A DNA stretch of 64,000 bases from Alistipes sp. An66 (GTDB lineage Bacteria; Bacteroidota; Bacteroidia; Bacteroidales; Rikenellaceae). The notes beneath the pieces were generated by a model, which had not been told where the DNA came from, did no database searches, and worked only from the letters and a program-made list of their open reading frames with translations. The position numbers were made by a program, and so were the translations under genes. Where the stretch lies: NCBI RefSeq assembly GCF_002161445.1, contig NZ_NFHT01000001.1, positions 186,001-250,000 of the forward strand, in the 5' to 3' direction. Positions within the stretch are counted from its first letter, which is position 1. Each line of letters opens with the position of its first letter. Of the stretch, positions 25,129 through 34,538 are shown one piece after another.

Positions 25129-26907
25129 CTATTTCAGCTCCACGCGGCAGGGCGAGTACATCACGATGCCCTGCTGGCTCAACACCTCGCGCACGGCTTC
25201 GTACTCCTTCATCATGGCACCCAGATCCGAGCGCGTGAAGGCTGCGCGGACGCTCATGTTGAGCGACGAGAGGATCGCAGCCAAACCTGTCGGCTGCTCC
25301 GTGACCTCGACGATCCGGTACTCCTCGCCCAGTCCGGCCTTGTCGACGGCCAGCGCCAGGGCTGTCTTCAAACCGCCGCAGGCATCGACCAGTCCGATCC
25401 CCAGAGCATCCTCACCCGACCAGACACGCCCTCCGGCAATCTCCAAAACCTGTTCCAGCGGCAGGTTCCGTCCTTCGGAGACATCCTTCGTGAAGGTCGA
25501 ATAGACCTTGTCCACGCCGCGCATGATCATCGACCGCTGCACGGGCGTCAGGGGACCCTTTCCGAGGAAATCCGACGACGTATTGCTCTGCACCCCGTCG
25601 ACGGTGATGCCCAACTTGTTTTTCAACGCCTCGCGCGGATCGAGCACCATGCCGAAGACCCCGATCGAGCCGGTCAGGGTCAGCCGGTCGGCCACGATCA
25701 CGTCCGCCGGGCAGGAGATGTAATATCCGCCGCTGGCGGCATAGGAGCCCATCGACACGATCACCGGTTTCTCGGCCCGCAGCAGCTCCATCTCGCGCCA
25801 GATGACATCCGACGCCAGGGCGCTGCCGCCCGGCGAGTTGACCCGCACGACCACCGCCTTGACCTTCTCGTTCCGCCGCACGTCGGCGAGTTTCGCCGCC
25901 AGCGTATTGCCGTAGATCTCCTTGCCGTAACCCTCGCCGTCGACGATCTGTCCGTCGGCATAGACGATGGCCACCTGATCGGCCGAGATGTTTTTCAGAT
26001 CGGCCCCCACCTGTGCGGCGTATTCGCCCAGCGTCACGCAGCGGAAGCCGTCATCGTCGCACGCCACACCCAGGTCGGCCAGCACGTCGTCCATCTGATC
26101 CTCATAGAGCAATTCGTCGACAAAACCGTATTGGAGCGCCTCCTCGGGGAGCGTCACTTCGAGGTTGTCGGTGATCCGACGCATCTGCACGGAGTCGATG
26201 CCGCGCGAAGCGCAGACATCCCCCGAGATGGTGTTCCACATCGAATTCACGAGTTCCTGCATCTGTTCGCGGTTGGCCGACGACATCTTGTCCAGGATGA
26301 AGGGCTCGACGGCGCTCTTGTATTTGCAGGCCGTAGGTCGGAACACCTCCACGTTGAGGTCGAGCTTGTCCAGCAACCCCTTGTAGAAGGTCACGTTGGA
26401 GGCCAGACCCGTCCAATCCAGCCCCCCTTCCGGTTGGAGGCAGATCCTGTCGGCCACCGAAGCAAGGTAATACTGACCTTGCGAATAGGTCTCGTTATAG
26501 GCTACCACGAACTTGCCGCTCTGTTTGAACTCTTCGAGTGCCGCGCGCAACTCTTCCAGCAGTGCCGTTCCGGCGACGCCGCCCGTGCCGTTCATGCGCA
26601 GGTAAACGCCTTTGATCCGGTCGTCGGCCGCAGCCGCTTCGAGTGCCCGCAGCGCCTTGAACAGCGGCAGCCGCGGTGTGGTTTGGAGCGTCATCACGTC
26701 GAGTCCCTCCAACGGATCGGACGAGGGGGCATCGGTGAGCACCTCCGAAAAATCGATCTTCAACACCGACCCGGGAGCGACCGTCGCCTTGCTTCCGCCC
26801 ATCGAACCGGCGATTCCCATCAGAACGAGAATCCACAGAAAGGATACAAGAAACGTCCCCGCCACAAAGGCGAGAAGTCCAGCCAGAAATGTCTTGAAAA
26901 AATTCAT
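25129..26907 (-). CDS. sppA: signal peptide peptidase SppA (67K type)
   Basis: 592 residues, the long two-domain form. Membrane-bound serine protease that digests cleaved signal peptides and is often tied to envelope stress. One N-terminal membrane segment (FLAGLLAFVAGTFLVSFLWI). The N-terminal domain contains the catalytic Lys in TACKYKSAVEPF (about 195-206); the C-terminal domain has the nucleophile Ser in VSMGSYAASGGYYISCPAD and the VVVRVNSPGGSALASD block. Transcribed alone from a good promoter (27071-27100) with a palindrome just upstream, and ended by its own terminator. Confidence 0.96.
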   Translation of the reverse strand: MNFFKTFLAGLLAFVAGTFLVSFLWILVLMGIAGSMGGSKATVAPGSVLKIDFSEVLTDAPSSDPLEGLDVMTLQTTPRLPLFKALRALEAAAADDRIKGVYLRMNGTGGVAGTALLEELRAALEEFKQSGKFVVAYNETYSQGQYYLASVADRICLQPEGGLDWTGLASNVTFYKGLLDKLDLNVEVFRPTACKYKSAVEPFILDKMSSANREQMQELVNSMWNTISGDVCASRGIDSVQMRRITDNLEVTLPEEALQYGFVDELLYEDQMDDVLADLGVACDDDGFRCVTLGEYAAQVGADLKNISADQVAIVYADGQIVDGEGYGKEIYGNTLAAKLADVRRNEKVKAVVVRVNSPGGSALASDVIWREMELLRAEKPVIVSMGSYAASGGYYISCPADVIVADRLTLTGSIGVFGMVLDPREALKNKLGITVDGVQSNTSSDFLGKGPLTPVQRSMIMRGVDKVYSTFTKDVSEGRNLPLEQVLEIAGGRVWSGEDALGIGLVDACGGLKTALALAVDKAGLGEEYRIVEVTEQPTGLAAILSSLNMSVRAAFTRSDLGAMMKEYEAVREVLSQQGIVMYSPCRVELK

Positions 26908-27070
26908 CTTATTCCGATTTATTACGTTGTCAAATCAAGATCCGCTCTTCCGTACCCCGGAATGATCGTCCCATCTCCTCCTCATCTCCCCCAATCTCCT
27001 TCCCGTCTTCCCCAATCTTTCCCCCCCCGGAAATACGGAACCGAAACGGTACTGCCGTTTCAATACCTTG

Positions 27071-27100
27071 CAAATATAACCATCTTTTACGAAAAACAAA
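27071..27100 (-). promoter_or_regulatory. sppA promoter (TTTG-N18-TATATTTG)
   Basis: Minus strand TTTG 27100-27097, 18 nt, TATATTTG 27078-27071. The leader to sppA is about 160 nt and includes a C8 run (27021-27028). Confidence 0.75.
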
Positions 27101-27104
27101 TAAA

Positions 27105-27126
27105 ATTTATCGTTTTTCGATAAAAT
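27105..27126. promoter_or_regulatory. 22-nt palindromic operator, copy 1 (sppA)
   Basis: Core TTATCG-N5-CGATAA. It lies 4 nt upstream of the sppA -33 box and also in front of the mrp promoter. An identical 22-nt copy lies at 51311-51332, again 4 nt upstream of a promoter. Confidence 0.65.
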
Positions 27127-27163
27127 AAATCGGGATACTATATTTAATCCTGAAAATATGCGT

Positions 27164-27171
27164 TATCTTTG
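27164..27171 (+). promoter_or_regulatory. -7 box TATCTTTG for mrp
   Basis: Ends 23 nt before the mrp start. TTTA at 27143-27146 (17-nt spacing) could be the -33 element. Confidence 0.55.
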
Positions 27172-27194
27172 CAGAAAATGTCATATTCGCAACT

Positions 27195-28247
27195 ATGGAA
27201 GACAAAATAAAAGAGCTGCTCGCCTCGATCGTCCACCCGGAAACGGGCAAGGACATCGTCGCCAGCGGATTCATCGAACACCTGGCCGCCATCGAGGGCA
27301 AAGTGACAGTCGTGCTGCGCTTCGCCAAGACGCGCGACCCCTTTGCCGTGAAGATCAAGAACCAGGCGGAACAGCTCCTGCGCGAGGCTTTCCCCGGTGC
27401 GGAGGTGCTCGTGGTCATCAAGGAGGGAGGCGCGGCGCCGCGTCCGGAACCGAAACTCACGACCACGACGGGCGGCATCGCCAAGGTAATTGCCGTGGCT
27501 TCGGGCAAGGGCGGCGTCGGCAAATCGACCGTCACGGCCAACTTGGCCATCGCCCTGCGGAACATGGGCTTCCGGGTCGGCGTACTGGATGCCGACATCT
27601 ACGGACCTTCGCAGCCCAAGATGTTCGGCGTCGAGGGCTACCTTCCGGAAGCCGTCGTCGAGGAGGGCAGGGAGGAGATCGTTCCGGCCGAGTCGATGGA
27701 TATCCGGCTGATGTCGATCGGCTTCTTCATCAAACCCGACGATGCGCTGCTGTGGCGCGGCGCCATGGCGGTGAGCGCCCTGAAACAGATGATCCACCAG
27801 ACGCGCTGGGGAACGCTGGACTTCCTGCTGGCGGATCTGCCTCCCGGCACGGGCGACGTACATCTGTCGATCATCAGGGAGTTGAAAATCGACGCTGCGG
27901 TGATCGTCTCGACGCCGCAGCAGGTGGCCGTAGCCGATGTGGTGCGGGGTGTGGAGATGTTCCGCAACGAACATGTGAACATCCCCGTCGCCGGCATCAT
28001 CGAGAACATGGCGTGGTTCACCCCCGCGGAGCTCCCGCAAAACCGCTACTACCTCTTCGGACGGGGCGGAGCCCGGGCCTACGCCGAGCAGAACGGCGTG
28101 GATTTTCTGGGTGAAATACCGATCATTCAGTCGATTATGGAGGGATCGGAAGAGGGACGCCCGGCCACGGCAACCTATCCCGAGGTGGAGGAGCGCTACC
28201 GTGCGATCGCCGAAAAGATTGTCGGCAAAGTGATGAAAAACGGTTGA
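27195..28247 (+). CDS. mrp: Mrp/NBP35 family iron-sulfur carrier ATPase
   Basis: 350 residues. P-loop ATPase that binds and passes on Fe-S clusters to apo-proteins. The N-terminal 90 residues are the MIP18/DUF59 domain ([20 protein letters not shown]). The P-loop is [20 protein letters not shown] (deviant Walker A with the signature Lys), followed by [18 protein letters not shown] and the [17 protein letters not shown] block. The usual C-terminal CxxC found in many Mrp proteins is absent; [10 protein letters not shown] stands in its place, as in some Bacteroidota members. Immediately followed by the AT-rich candidate replication origin. Confidence 0.93.
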   Translation: MEDKIKELLASIVHPETGKDIVASGFIEHLAAIEGKVTVVLRFAKTRDPFAVKIKNQAEQLLREAFPGAEVLVVIKEGGAAPRPEPKLTTTTGGIAKVIAVASGKGGVGKSTVTANLAIALRNMGFRVGVLDADIYGPSQPKMFGVEGYLPEAVVEEGREEIVPAESMDIRLMSIGFFIKPDDALLWRGAMAVSALKQMIHQTRWGTLDFLLADLPPGTGDVHLSIIRELKIDAAVIVSTPQQVAVADVVRGVEMFRNEHVNIPVAGIIENMAWFTPAELPQNRYYLFGRGGARAYAEQNGVDFLGEIPIIQSIMEGSEEGRPATATYPEVEERYRAIAEKIVGKVMKNG

Positions 28248-28645
28248 CAAGTTGTCGATAACCGGTTCAACAAAGGATGATAAAAAAGAATAAATCGGAG
28301 CGTCGGAAACTTGCTTTTCGGAAATCGATGCGGGTATATACAAGAATTTCCCGAAAGCAAATTTTTTTATGAAAAGTTGTGCCGCCGGGAATCCTTCAAA
28401 AAAGGGCATCCGATGTTGAAAAATCAAGGCTGTCGAAATGTGGAAAACCGATGTGAACAAATGTTGATTATTTCAGATATTTCATTAAAAATCAATATTC
28501 TAAATAAAGAATAAATCAAAAAGAAAAAAAGAAAGTGTTGATAGGGAAATAACAAAGCAAGTTGTGAACAGTATCAACAGTCATTCTATTTATTCTTCTT
28601 TTTAATTTATTAAATTTATTTTAAAAGGAATAAAAACAAAAAGTG
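28248..28645. other. candidate chromosomal replication origin (oriC)
   Basis: A gene-free stretch of 398 nt. Its right half (28461-28645) is extremely AT-rich, like a DNA-unwinding element. DnaA-box-like 9-mers, reading TTWTNCACA as consensus: TTTTCCACA (complement of 28439-28447, full match), TTGTTCACA (complement of 28452-28460, one mismatch), TTATCGACA (complement of 28253-28261, one mismatch), CTATCAACA (complement of 28536-28544) and CTGTTCACA (complement of 28563-28571, two mismatches). Plus-strand composition changes from C-rich to G-rich near here, and parS sites lie 7 kb to the right. Inference only; dnaA is not in the window. Confidence 0.5.
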
Positions 28646-29587
28646 ATGAACGTCGAAAACTCCTCCGATCTCGCCCGACGCATCGAGGCGCTCAAACGCG
28701 AGAAGAACGCCGTGATCCTCGCGCATTACTACACGACGCCCGAAGTCCAGGCCGTGGCCGACTTCCTCGGCGACTCGCTGGCCCTCTCGATCCAGGCACA
28801 GCAGTGCGATGCGCGGATCATCCTCTTCGCCGGAGTGCACTTCATGGCCGAAACCGCCAAGGTCCTCTGCCCCGACCGGAAGGTGCTGATTCCGTGCCCC
28901 GAGGCGGGCTGCTCGCTCGCCGAGTCGTGCGACGCCGGGGATTTCGCCGCCTTCAAGGCCCGATACCCCGGCTACAAGGTCGTCTCGTATGTCAATACGA
29001 CGGTCGGGGTCAAGGCCCTCACGGATATTTGCTGCACGTCGTCCAACGCCTTGAAGGTCGTCGAGTCGCTGCCCGCCGACCAGCCCCTGATCTTCGGCCC
29101 GGACCGCAACCTGGGGTCCTATATCCAGAAGCTGACCGGACGGCAGAACATGGTGCTGTGGAACGGCGCCTGCCACGTGCACGAGGAGTTTTCGTTGGAG
29201 AAACTGCTGGCGCTCAAACGACAGCATCCCGCGGCGAAGGTCGTCGTGCACCCCGAATGCCGCGCCTATATCGTCGAGGTGGCCGACTACGTGGGCTCGA
29301 CGGCCGGGATCCTCGACTACTGCGGGCGGAGCGACGCCCGGGAGTTCATCGTCGTGACCGAGGCCGGAATCCTCGCCGAGATGCGCAAACGCTACCCGGA
29401 GAAGGTGTTCATCCCGGCACCGCCCGACGACGAGACCTGCGCCTGCAACAACTGCCGTTACATGAAGATGGTGACGCTGGAAAACATCCGTGCGTGCCTG
29501 GAAAACGAGTCGCCGGAGATCCTCCTCGACGAGGAGGTCCGCCGTGCCGCCGAACGCTCGATCCGCAACATGATCGCCATCCGTTAA
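28646..29587 (+). CDS. nadA: quinolinate synthase A
   Basis: 313 residues. Condenses iminoaspartate with dihydroxyacetone phosphate to quinolinate in NAD synthesis, using a 4Fe-4S cluster. Motifs: ILAHYYTTPEVQAVADFLGD (substrate His-Tyr), CPEAGCSLAESC region with a cluster Cys, YVNTTVGVKALTDICCTSSNA, VHPEC and the C-terminal CACNNC. ATG 28646 is preferred over the GTG one codon earlier. No nadB neighbour is visible; a flavin-oxidase-like gene follows 12 nt later. Confidence 0.96.
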   Translation: MNVENSSDLARRIEALKREKNAVILAHYYTTPEVQAVADFLGDSLALSIQAQQCDARIILFAGVHFMAETAKVLCPDRKVLIPCPEAGCSLAESCDAGDFAAFKARYPGYKVVSYVNTTVGVKALTDICCTSSNALKVVESLPADQPLIFGPDRNLGSYIQKLTGRQNMVLWNGACHVHEEFSLEKLLALKRQHPAAKVVVHPECRAYIVEVADYVGSTAGILDYCGRSDAREFIVVTEAGILAEMRKRYPEKVFIPAPPDDETCACNNCRYMKMVTLENIRACLENESPEILLDEEVRRAAERSIRNMIAIR

Positions 29588-29599
29588 GACCAGGCCGGC

Positions 29600-30088
29600 A
29601 TGTTTCGCTTCGATAATGCGGACGTCCGGCGTCAGGACCGGCTGCTGGACGAAACGGCCGCCCGTGAGCTGCTGCGCACGGGCGAGTACGGCGTGCTCTC
29701 GATGCAGGCCGCCGAGGGCGGCGGTTACGGCATTCCGTTGAGCTACGTCTGGGACGGTGAGACGCGGATTTATGTTCATTGCGCCCCCGAAGGCCGTAAG
29801 CTGCGCTGCCTGGATCGCTGTGCGGAGGTGTCGTTCTGCGTCGTGGGACGCACGAAGGTCCTTCCCTCGAAATTCACCACGGCCTACGAGAGTGTCGTCC
29901 TGCAATGCCGCGCCGTGCGGGGGCTTTCGCCCGAGGAGCGGATGGATGCCCTGCGGCTGCTGTTGGAAAAGTATGCGCCCGAGGATTGCGTAACGGGGAT
30001 GCGTTACGCCGAAAAGTCCTTCCATCGGACCGAGATCCTCCGTTTGGAGATCCGCTCGGCGAGCGGCAAGCAAAAGAAAATACCTTGA
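29600..30088 (+). CDS. pyridoxamine 5'-phosphate oxidase-like (NimA-type) flavoprotein
   Basis: 162 residues. Resembles the split-barrel FMN-binding family that includes NimA nitroimidazole reductases: RRQDRLLDETAARELLRTGEYGVL at the N-terminus, YGIPLSYVWDGE, YVHCAPEGRKLRCLDR (flavin or haem-binding loop) and a VSFCVVGRTKV strand. Substrate is unknown. It lies 12 nt after nadA, so probably the same transcript, followed by the S46 peptidase 29 nt later. Confidence 0.88.
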   Translation: MFRFDNADVRRQDRLLDETAARELLRTGEYGVLSMQAAEGGGYGIPLSYVWDGETRIYVHCAPEGRKLRCLDRCAEVSFCVVGRTKVLPSKFTTAYESVVLQCRAVRGLSPEERMDALRLLLEKYAPEDCVTGMRYAEKSFHRTEILRLEIRSASGKQKKIP

Positions 30089-30117
30089 ATTTCAAATCTT
30101 TCATTTCAATCTGATCC

Positions 30118-32250
30118 ATGAAGAAAATCCTGTCTCTTTTGGCGGCGGTATGCGTGACGTTCTCCGCCGCTGCCGATGAAGGCATGTGGCTGCTGCCCTA
30201 CCTTCAAAAGATGAATATCAAGACGATGAAGGAGCGCGGCTGCAAGCTCTCCGCCGAGGAGATTTACAGCGTGAACCGCTCGTCGCTCAAAGACGCCGTC
30301 GTGATCTTCGGCGGCGGATGCACGGGCGAAATCGTCTCGCCCGAAGGTCTTCTCTTCACGAACCACCACTGCGGTTACGCCTCGATCCAGCAGCTCTCGT
30401 CCGTGGAGCACGACTATCTGAAATACGGATTCTGGGCCATGTCGCAGGCCGAGGAGCTGCCCGCTCCGGGCCTCGAAGTGCGCTTCATCCGCAAGATCGC
30501 CGACGTGACGCCCGAGATCATGGGCAGCGTCCCCTCGATCGCCTCGCAGGAGGAGTACGAACGCATCACGGACGAGAACATCGAGGCCCTCGAAAAACGG
30601 CTCGGCGACGAGAATCCGGGCATGGAGATTCTCGTGCGCGACTTCTTCGGCGGCAACCAGTTCTTCGCCTTCGTCATGGAGGTTTACAAGGACGTGCGTC
30701 TGGTGGGAGCGCCGCCCTCGTCGATCGGCAAGTTCGGCGGCGACACCGACAACTGGATGTGGCCGCGTCATACGGGCGATTTCTCGATCTTCCGCGTCTA
30801 TGCCGGGGCGGACAACCGTCCGGCCGACTATTCGCCCGAAAACCGCCCCTACAAGGCCGAGAAATTCCTGAAAATCTCGCTGGACGGCGTCGGGGAGAAC
30901 GACTTCGCCATGATCATGGGCTTCCCCGGTTCGACCGAGCGTTATGCCACGTCGTATGAGATCGACGATCTGCTGAAAGTCGACAATCCCCAGCGGATCT
31001 TCATCCGCGGCGAGCGTCAGGAGATCCTCTGGAAGGATATGATTGCCGACGATGCCGTGCGCATCCAGTATGCCTCGAAATACGCCCGTTCGTCGAACTA
31101 CTGGAAGAATTCGATCGGCATGTCGCGCGGCATCGAGAAACTCGGCGTAAAGGCCCGCAAGGAGGCACAGGAGGCTTCGTTCCAGGCGTGGGCCGAGAAG
31201 AACACCCTGCCCGAGGAGGGTTATGTCGACGCCCTGGCGAAGATCCGCGAGGCTGTCGGCGATATGTCGCCGCTGGGCGCATCGCGTCAGTATCTGGCCG
31301 AAGCGTTCCTGTCGGCCGTCGAGCTGCTGACGCCCGCACGTTCGTTTATCGACATGCAGCGGATGGAGGTGAAGGCGGAGATCAAGGATCCCGCTGCAGT
31401 CAAGGAGCGGTTTGCCGCATGGTACAAGGATTACAGCCCCGCGACTGACCGCAAGGTGGCCAAACGGATGCTCACGATCGCACGGGAGAACATGAAGGAG
31501 CTGCCGTCGTTCTATGCCGAGGTGGTCGACAAGAGGTTCGGGGGCGATATTGACGCCTGTGTCGATGATCTCTACGACCATTCGATTTTCACCTCCGAAG
31601 AGAAGGTCATGGCCCTGTTGGACGACTATGCTCCGGAAAAGATCGCTTCGGATCCTGCCGTTGTGATGGCCAGGTCGGTCATGGAGCAATACAAACGGCT
31701 TTCCGAGGCCCTCAAAGAGCCCAGGAAGCGTTACGACGAGGGACACCGCAAGTACATTGCCGGGTTGATGCTGCAGCAGCCCAAAAAGGCCTGGGCTTCG
31801 GATGCCAACTTTACGATCCGTCTGACCTACGGCCGTGTGCTCCCCTATTCACCGGCCGACGGCATCGAGTACAACTACTATACGACGCTGAAGGGGGTTA
31901 TGGAGAAGGAGGACCCCGAGAATCCGCAGGAGTTCTTCGTGCCCGGGAAGTTGAAGGAGCTCTACGCCGCGAAGGATTTCGGGCGTTATGCCAATGCGAA
32001 GGGCGAGTTGCCGACCTGCTTCCTGGCCGACTGCGACATCACGGGCGGCAACTCCGGATCGCCGGTGCTGAACGACCGCGGTGCGCTGATCGGACTGGCC
32101 TTCGACGGCAACTGGGAGGCCATGTCGGGCGACATCGCCTTCGAGCCCGGGTTGCAGCGTACGATCGCCGTGGATATCCGCTACGTGCTGTTCATCGTCG
32201 ACAAGTTTGCCGGGGCCGGCTGGCTCTTGGACGAGTTGCAGTTCGAATAG
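30118..32250 (+). CDS. S46 family dipeptidyl peptidase (DPP7-like)
   Basis: 710 residues, usual S46 length, with a signal peptide (MKKILSLLAAVCVTFSAAA). It removes dipeptides from peptide N-termini in the periplasm, feeding asaccharolytic growth. The triad is visible: His in FTNHHCGYASIQQLS, Asp in TDNWMWPRHTGDFS, Ser in CDITGGNSGSPVLND. After the Ser, the S1-pocket stretch reads AFDGNWEAMSGD; Gly at this place is known for DPP7 (hydrophobic P1), whereas DPP11 (Asp/Glu P1) has Arg. The specificity call therefore rests on family knowledge. A terminator follows. Confidence 0.95.
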   Translation: MKKILSLLAAVCVTFSAAADEGMWLLPYLQKMNIKTMKERGCKLSAEEIYSVNRSSLKDAVVIFGGGCTGEIVSPEGLLFTNHHCGYASIQQLSSVEHDYLKYGFWAMSQAEELPAPGLEVRFIRKIADVTPEIMGSVPSIASQEEYERITDENIEALEKRLGDENPGMEILVRDFFGGNQFFAFVMEVYKDVRLVGAPPSSIGKFGGDTDNWMWPRHTGDFSIFRVYAGADNRPADYSPENRPYKAEKFLKISLDGVGENDFAMIMGFPGSTERYATSYEIDDLLKVDNPQRIFIRGERQEILWKDMIADDAVRIQYASKYARSSNYWKNSIGMSRGIEKLGVKARKEAQEASFQAWAEKNTLPEEGYVDALAKIREAVGDMSPLGASRQYLAEAFLSAVELLTPARSFIDMQRMEVKAEIKDPAAVKERFAAWYKDYSPATDRKVAKRMLTIARENMKELPSFYAEVVDKRFGGDIDACVDDLYDHSIFTSEEKVMALLDDYAPEKIASDPAVVMARSVMEQYKRLSEALKEPRKRYDEGHRKYIAGLMLQQPKKAWASDANFTIRLTYGRVLPYSPADGIEYNYYTTLKGVMEKEDPENPQEFFVPGKLKELYAAKDFGRYANAKGELPTCFLADCDITGGNSGSPVLNDRGALIGLAFDGNWEAMSGDIAFEPGLQRTIAVDIRYVLFIVDKFAGAGWLLDELQFE

Positions 32251-32270
32251 GACGGTTTCCGCACACACGA

Positions 32271-32309
32271 AAAAGGGATTTGCCTTCTATGGGGGTGAAT
32301 CCCTTTTTT
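32271..32309 (+). terminator. terminator of the S46 peptidase gene
   Basis: 10-bp stem AAAAGGGATT / AATCCCTTTT (32271-32280 with 32298-32307), 17-nt loop, ending in a T6 run. Confidence 0.8.
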
Positions 32310-32406
32310 CGGCTTCCGGAGTGACGTCGGAGTTACCGGAAATTCGCTTTTTTCCGCCGTGTACGACAAAATTCCCCTTTTCGTTCCGGAATCCCTTAAA
32401 ATTTCG

Positions 32407-32414
32407 TACTTTTG
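32407..32414 (+). promoter_or_regulatory. -7 box TACTTTTG for metG
   Basis: Ends 28 nt before the metG start, in an otherwise gene-free spacer. Confidence 0.5.
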
Positions 32415-32442
32415 ACGAAAATTAGCTATTCCCTTATCTTTT

Positions 32443-34485
32443 ATGGCAAAAGAGTTCAAACGCTATCTCGTGACTTCGGCACTCCCCTATGCCAACGGTC
32501 CCGTCCATATCGGTCACCTGGCCGGTGTCTACATACCTTCGGATATCTATACCCGTTACCTGCGGCTCAAAGGCTGCGACGTGATCTCCGTCTGCGGATC
32601 CGACGAACACGGCGTGCCCATCACCATCAAGGCCCGCAAGGAGGGCGTCTCGCCCCAGCAGATCGTCGACCGCTACCATGAACTCATCAGGAAGTCGTTC
32701 GAGGGACTCGGCATGTCGTTCGACATCTATTCGCGCACCTCGTCGAAAACTCACGCCGAAACCGCTTCGGCCTTCTTCCGAAAACTCTACGACGAGGGCA
32801 AGTTCATCGAGAAGACCTCCATGCAGTACTATGACGAGGAGGCCCAGACCTTCCTCGCCGACCGTTATATCGTCGGAACCTGCCCGAAGTGCGGCAACGA
32901 CCGCGCCTACGGCGACCAGTGCGAGAAGTGCGGCTCGACGCTCTCGCCCGACGAGCTGATCGACCCCCACAGCGCCGTGTCGGGATCCGTACCCGTGAAA
33001 CGCGAGACCAAACACTGGTATCTCCCGCTGGATCAGTACGAAGGATTCCTCCGCGAGTGGATTCTCGAAGGACACAGGGAGTGGAAATCGAACGTCTACG
33101 GACAGTGCAAGAGCTGGCTGGACGGCGGACTGCAACCGCGTGCCGTGAGCCGCGACCTCGACTGGGGCATTCCCGTGCCGGTCGAAGGGGCCGAGGGCAA
33201 GGTGCTCTACGTGTGGTTCGATGCTCCGATCGGCTATATATCTGCTACAAAGGACCTTACGCCCGACTGGGAGAAATACTGGAAGTCGGAGGACACGAAG
33301 ATGGTCCACTTCATCGGCAAGGACAACATCGTTTTCCACTGCATCGTCTTCCCGTCGATGCTGAAAGCCCACGGCGGCTATATCCTTCCCGAGAACGTCC
33401 CCGCCAACGAGTTCCTGAACCTCGAAGGCGACAAGATCTCCACGTCGCGCAACTGGGCCGTCTGGCTGCACGAATACCTCGAAGAGTTCCTCGGCAAGGA
33501 GGACGTCCTCCGCTACGTGCTCTGCGCCAACGCTCCCGAGACGAAGGACAACGACTTTACGTGGAAGGACTTCCAGGCCCGCAACAACAACGAACTGGTG
33601 GCCATCCTCGGCAACTTCGTCAACCGGGCGCTGGTGCTGACCAAGAAGTACTATGACGGCCGGGTCCCGGCCTGCGGCGAACTGACCGGCTACGACCGCG
33701 AGACGATTGCGGAGGTCGCGGCCGTGAAGGCGTCGCTCGAAGCCAATATCGAACATTACCGCTTCCGCGAGGCGTTGAAGGATGCCATGAACATCTCGCG
33801 CATCGGCAACAAATACCTGGCCGATACGGAGCCGTGGAAGGTCGTCAAGACGGATCCCGAGCGGGTCAAAACCATCCTGAATGTCGCCTTGCAGATCACG
33901 GCCAATACGGCCATCGCCATCGAGCCCTTCATGCCCTTCTCGTCCGCCAAAATCCTGAAAATGCTGGCCGTCGACAAGTTCGGTTGGGAGCGGCTGGGAG
34001 CCATGGACCTGGTTCCGGACGGACATGCGATCGGCGAACCGGAACTGCTCTTCGAGAAGATCGAGGACGACGTCATCCAGCGCCAGCTGGACAAACTCGC
34101 CGCCACAAAAGCTGCCAATCAGGCTGCCGAAGCTGCACAACATGTTGAACCACAGAAAGATACGATACAATTCGACGATTTCCAGAAGATGGATATCCGC
34201 GTTTCGACGATTTTGGCGGCCGAAAAGGTGGCCAAAACCAAGAAATTGTTGAAACTGACCGTCGACACGGGGATCGACAAGCGTGAAATCGTCTCGGGAA
34301 TCGCCGAGCACTTCACACCCGAAGAGTTGGTCGGCAAACAGGTGCTGGTGCTGGTCAACCTGGCGCCGCGCGAATTGAAGGGTATTTTGTCGAAAGGCAT
34401 GATCCTGATGGCCGAGGATGCCTCCGGAAAATTACGCCTTTTGCAGCCCGGCGATACGACCAACAATGGAGCTGTGGTCGGATAA
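32443..34485 (+). CDS. metG: methionyl-tRNA synthetase
   Basis: 680 residues. Charges tRNA-Met. Class I signatures: [20 protein letters not shown] (HIGH) and [12 protein letters not shown] (KMSKS variant KISTS). The zinc knuckle is [18 protein letters not shown] (about 147-164). The C-terminal 100 residues are the tRNA-binding OB-fold ([17 protein letters not shown], then [19 protein letters not shown]), which also drives dimer formation. Full length with normal domain order. Confidence 0.98.
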   Translation: MAKEFKRYLVTSALPYANGPVHIGHLAGVYIPSDIYTRYLRLKGCDVISVCGSDEHGVPITIKARKEGVSPQQIVDRYHELIRKSFEGLGMSFDIYSRTSSKTHAETASAFFRKLYDEGKFIEKTSMQYYDEEAQTFLADRYIVGTCPKCGNDRAYGDQCEKCGSTLSPDELIDPHSAVSGSVPVKRETKHWYLPLDQYEGFLREWILEGHREWKSNVYGQCKSWLDGGLQPRAVSRDLDWGIPVPVEGAEGKVLYVWFDAPIGYISATKDLTPDWEKYWKSEDTKMVHFIGKDNIVFHCIVFPSMLKAHGGYILPENVPANEFLNLEGDKISTSRNWAVWLHEYLEEFLGKEDVLRYVLCANAPETKDNDFTWKDFQARNNNELVAILGNFVNRALVLTKKYYDGRVPACGELTGYDRETIAEVAAVKASLEANIEHYRFREALKDAMNISRIGNKYLADTEPWKVVKTDPERVKTILNVALQITANTAIAIEPFMPFSSAKILKMLAVDKFGWERLGAMDLVPDGHAIGEPELLFEKIEDDVIQRQLDKLAATKAANQAAEAAQHVEPQKDTIQFDDFQKMDIRVSTILAAEKVAKTKKLLKLTVDTGIDKREIVSGIAEHFTPEELVGKQVLVLVNLAPRELKGILSKGMILMAEDASGKLRLLQPGDTTNNGAVVG

Positions 34486-34503
34486 GCCCGGGATTTTTCG
34501 ATT

Positions 34504-34511
34504 TATTTTTG
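34504..34511 (+). promoter_or_regulatory. -7 box TATTTTTG for ilvE
   Basis: Located 27 nt upstream of the ilvE start. Confidence 0.5.
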
Positions 34512-34538
34512 CTGAAAAAACTATTAAAACAGACGAAT

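Noticed and set aside
28248..28645. Short frames in the spacer after mrp (e.g. 28311-28514)
   Set aside because: AT-rich low-complexity peptide with no promoter or family likeness; better explained as non-coding DNA.
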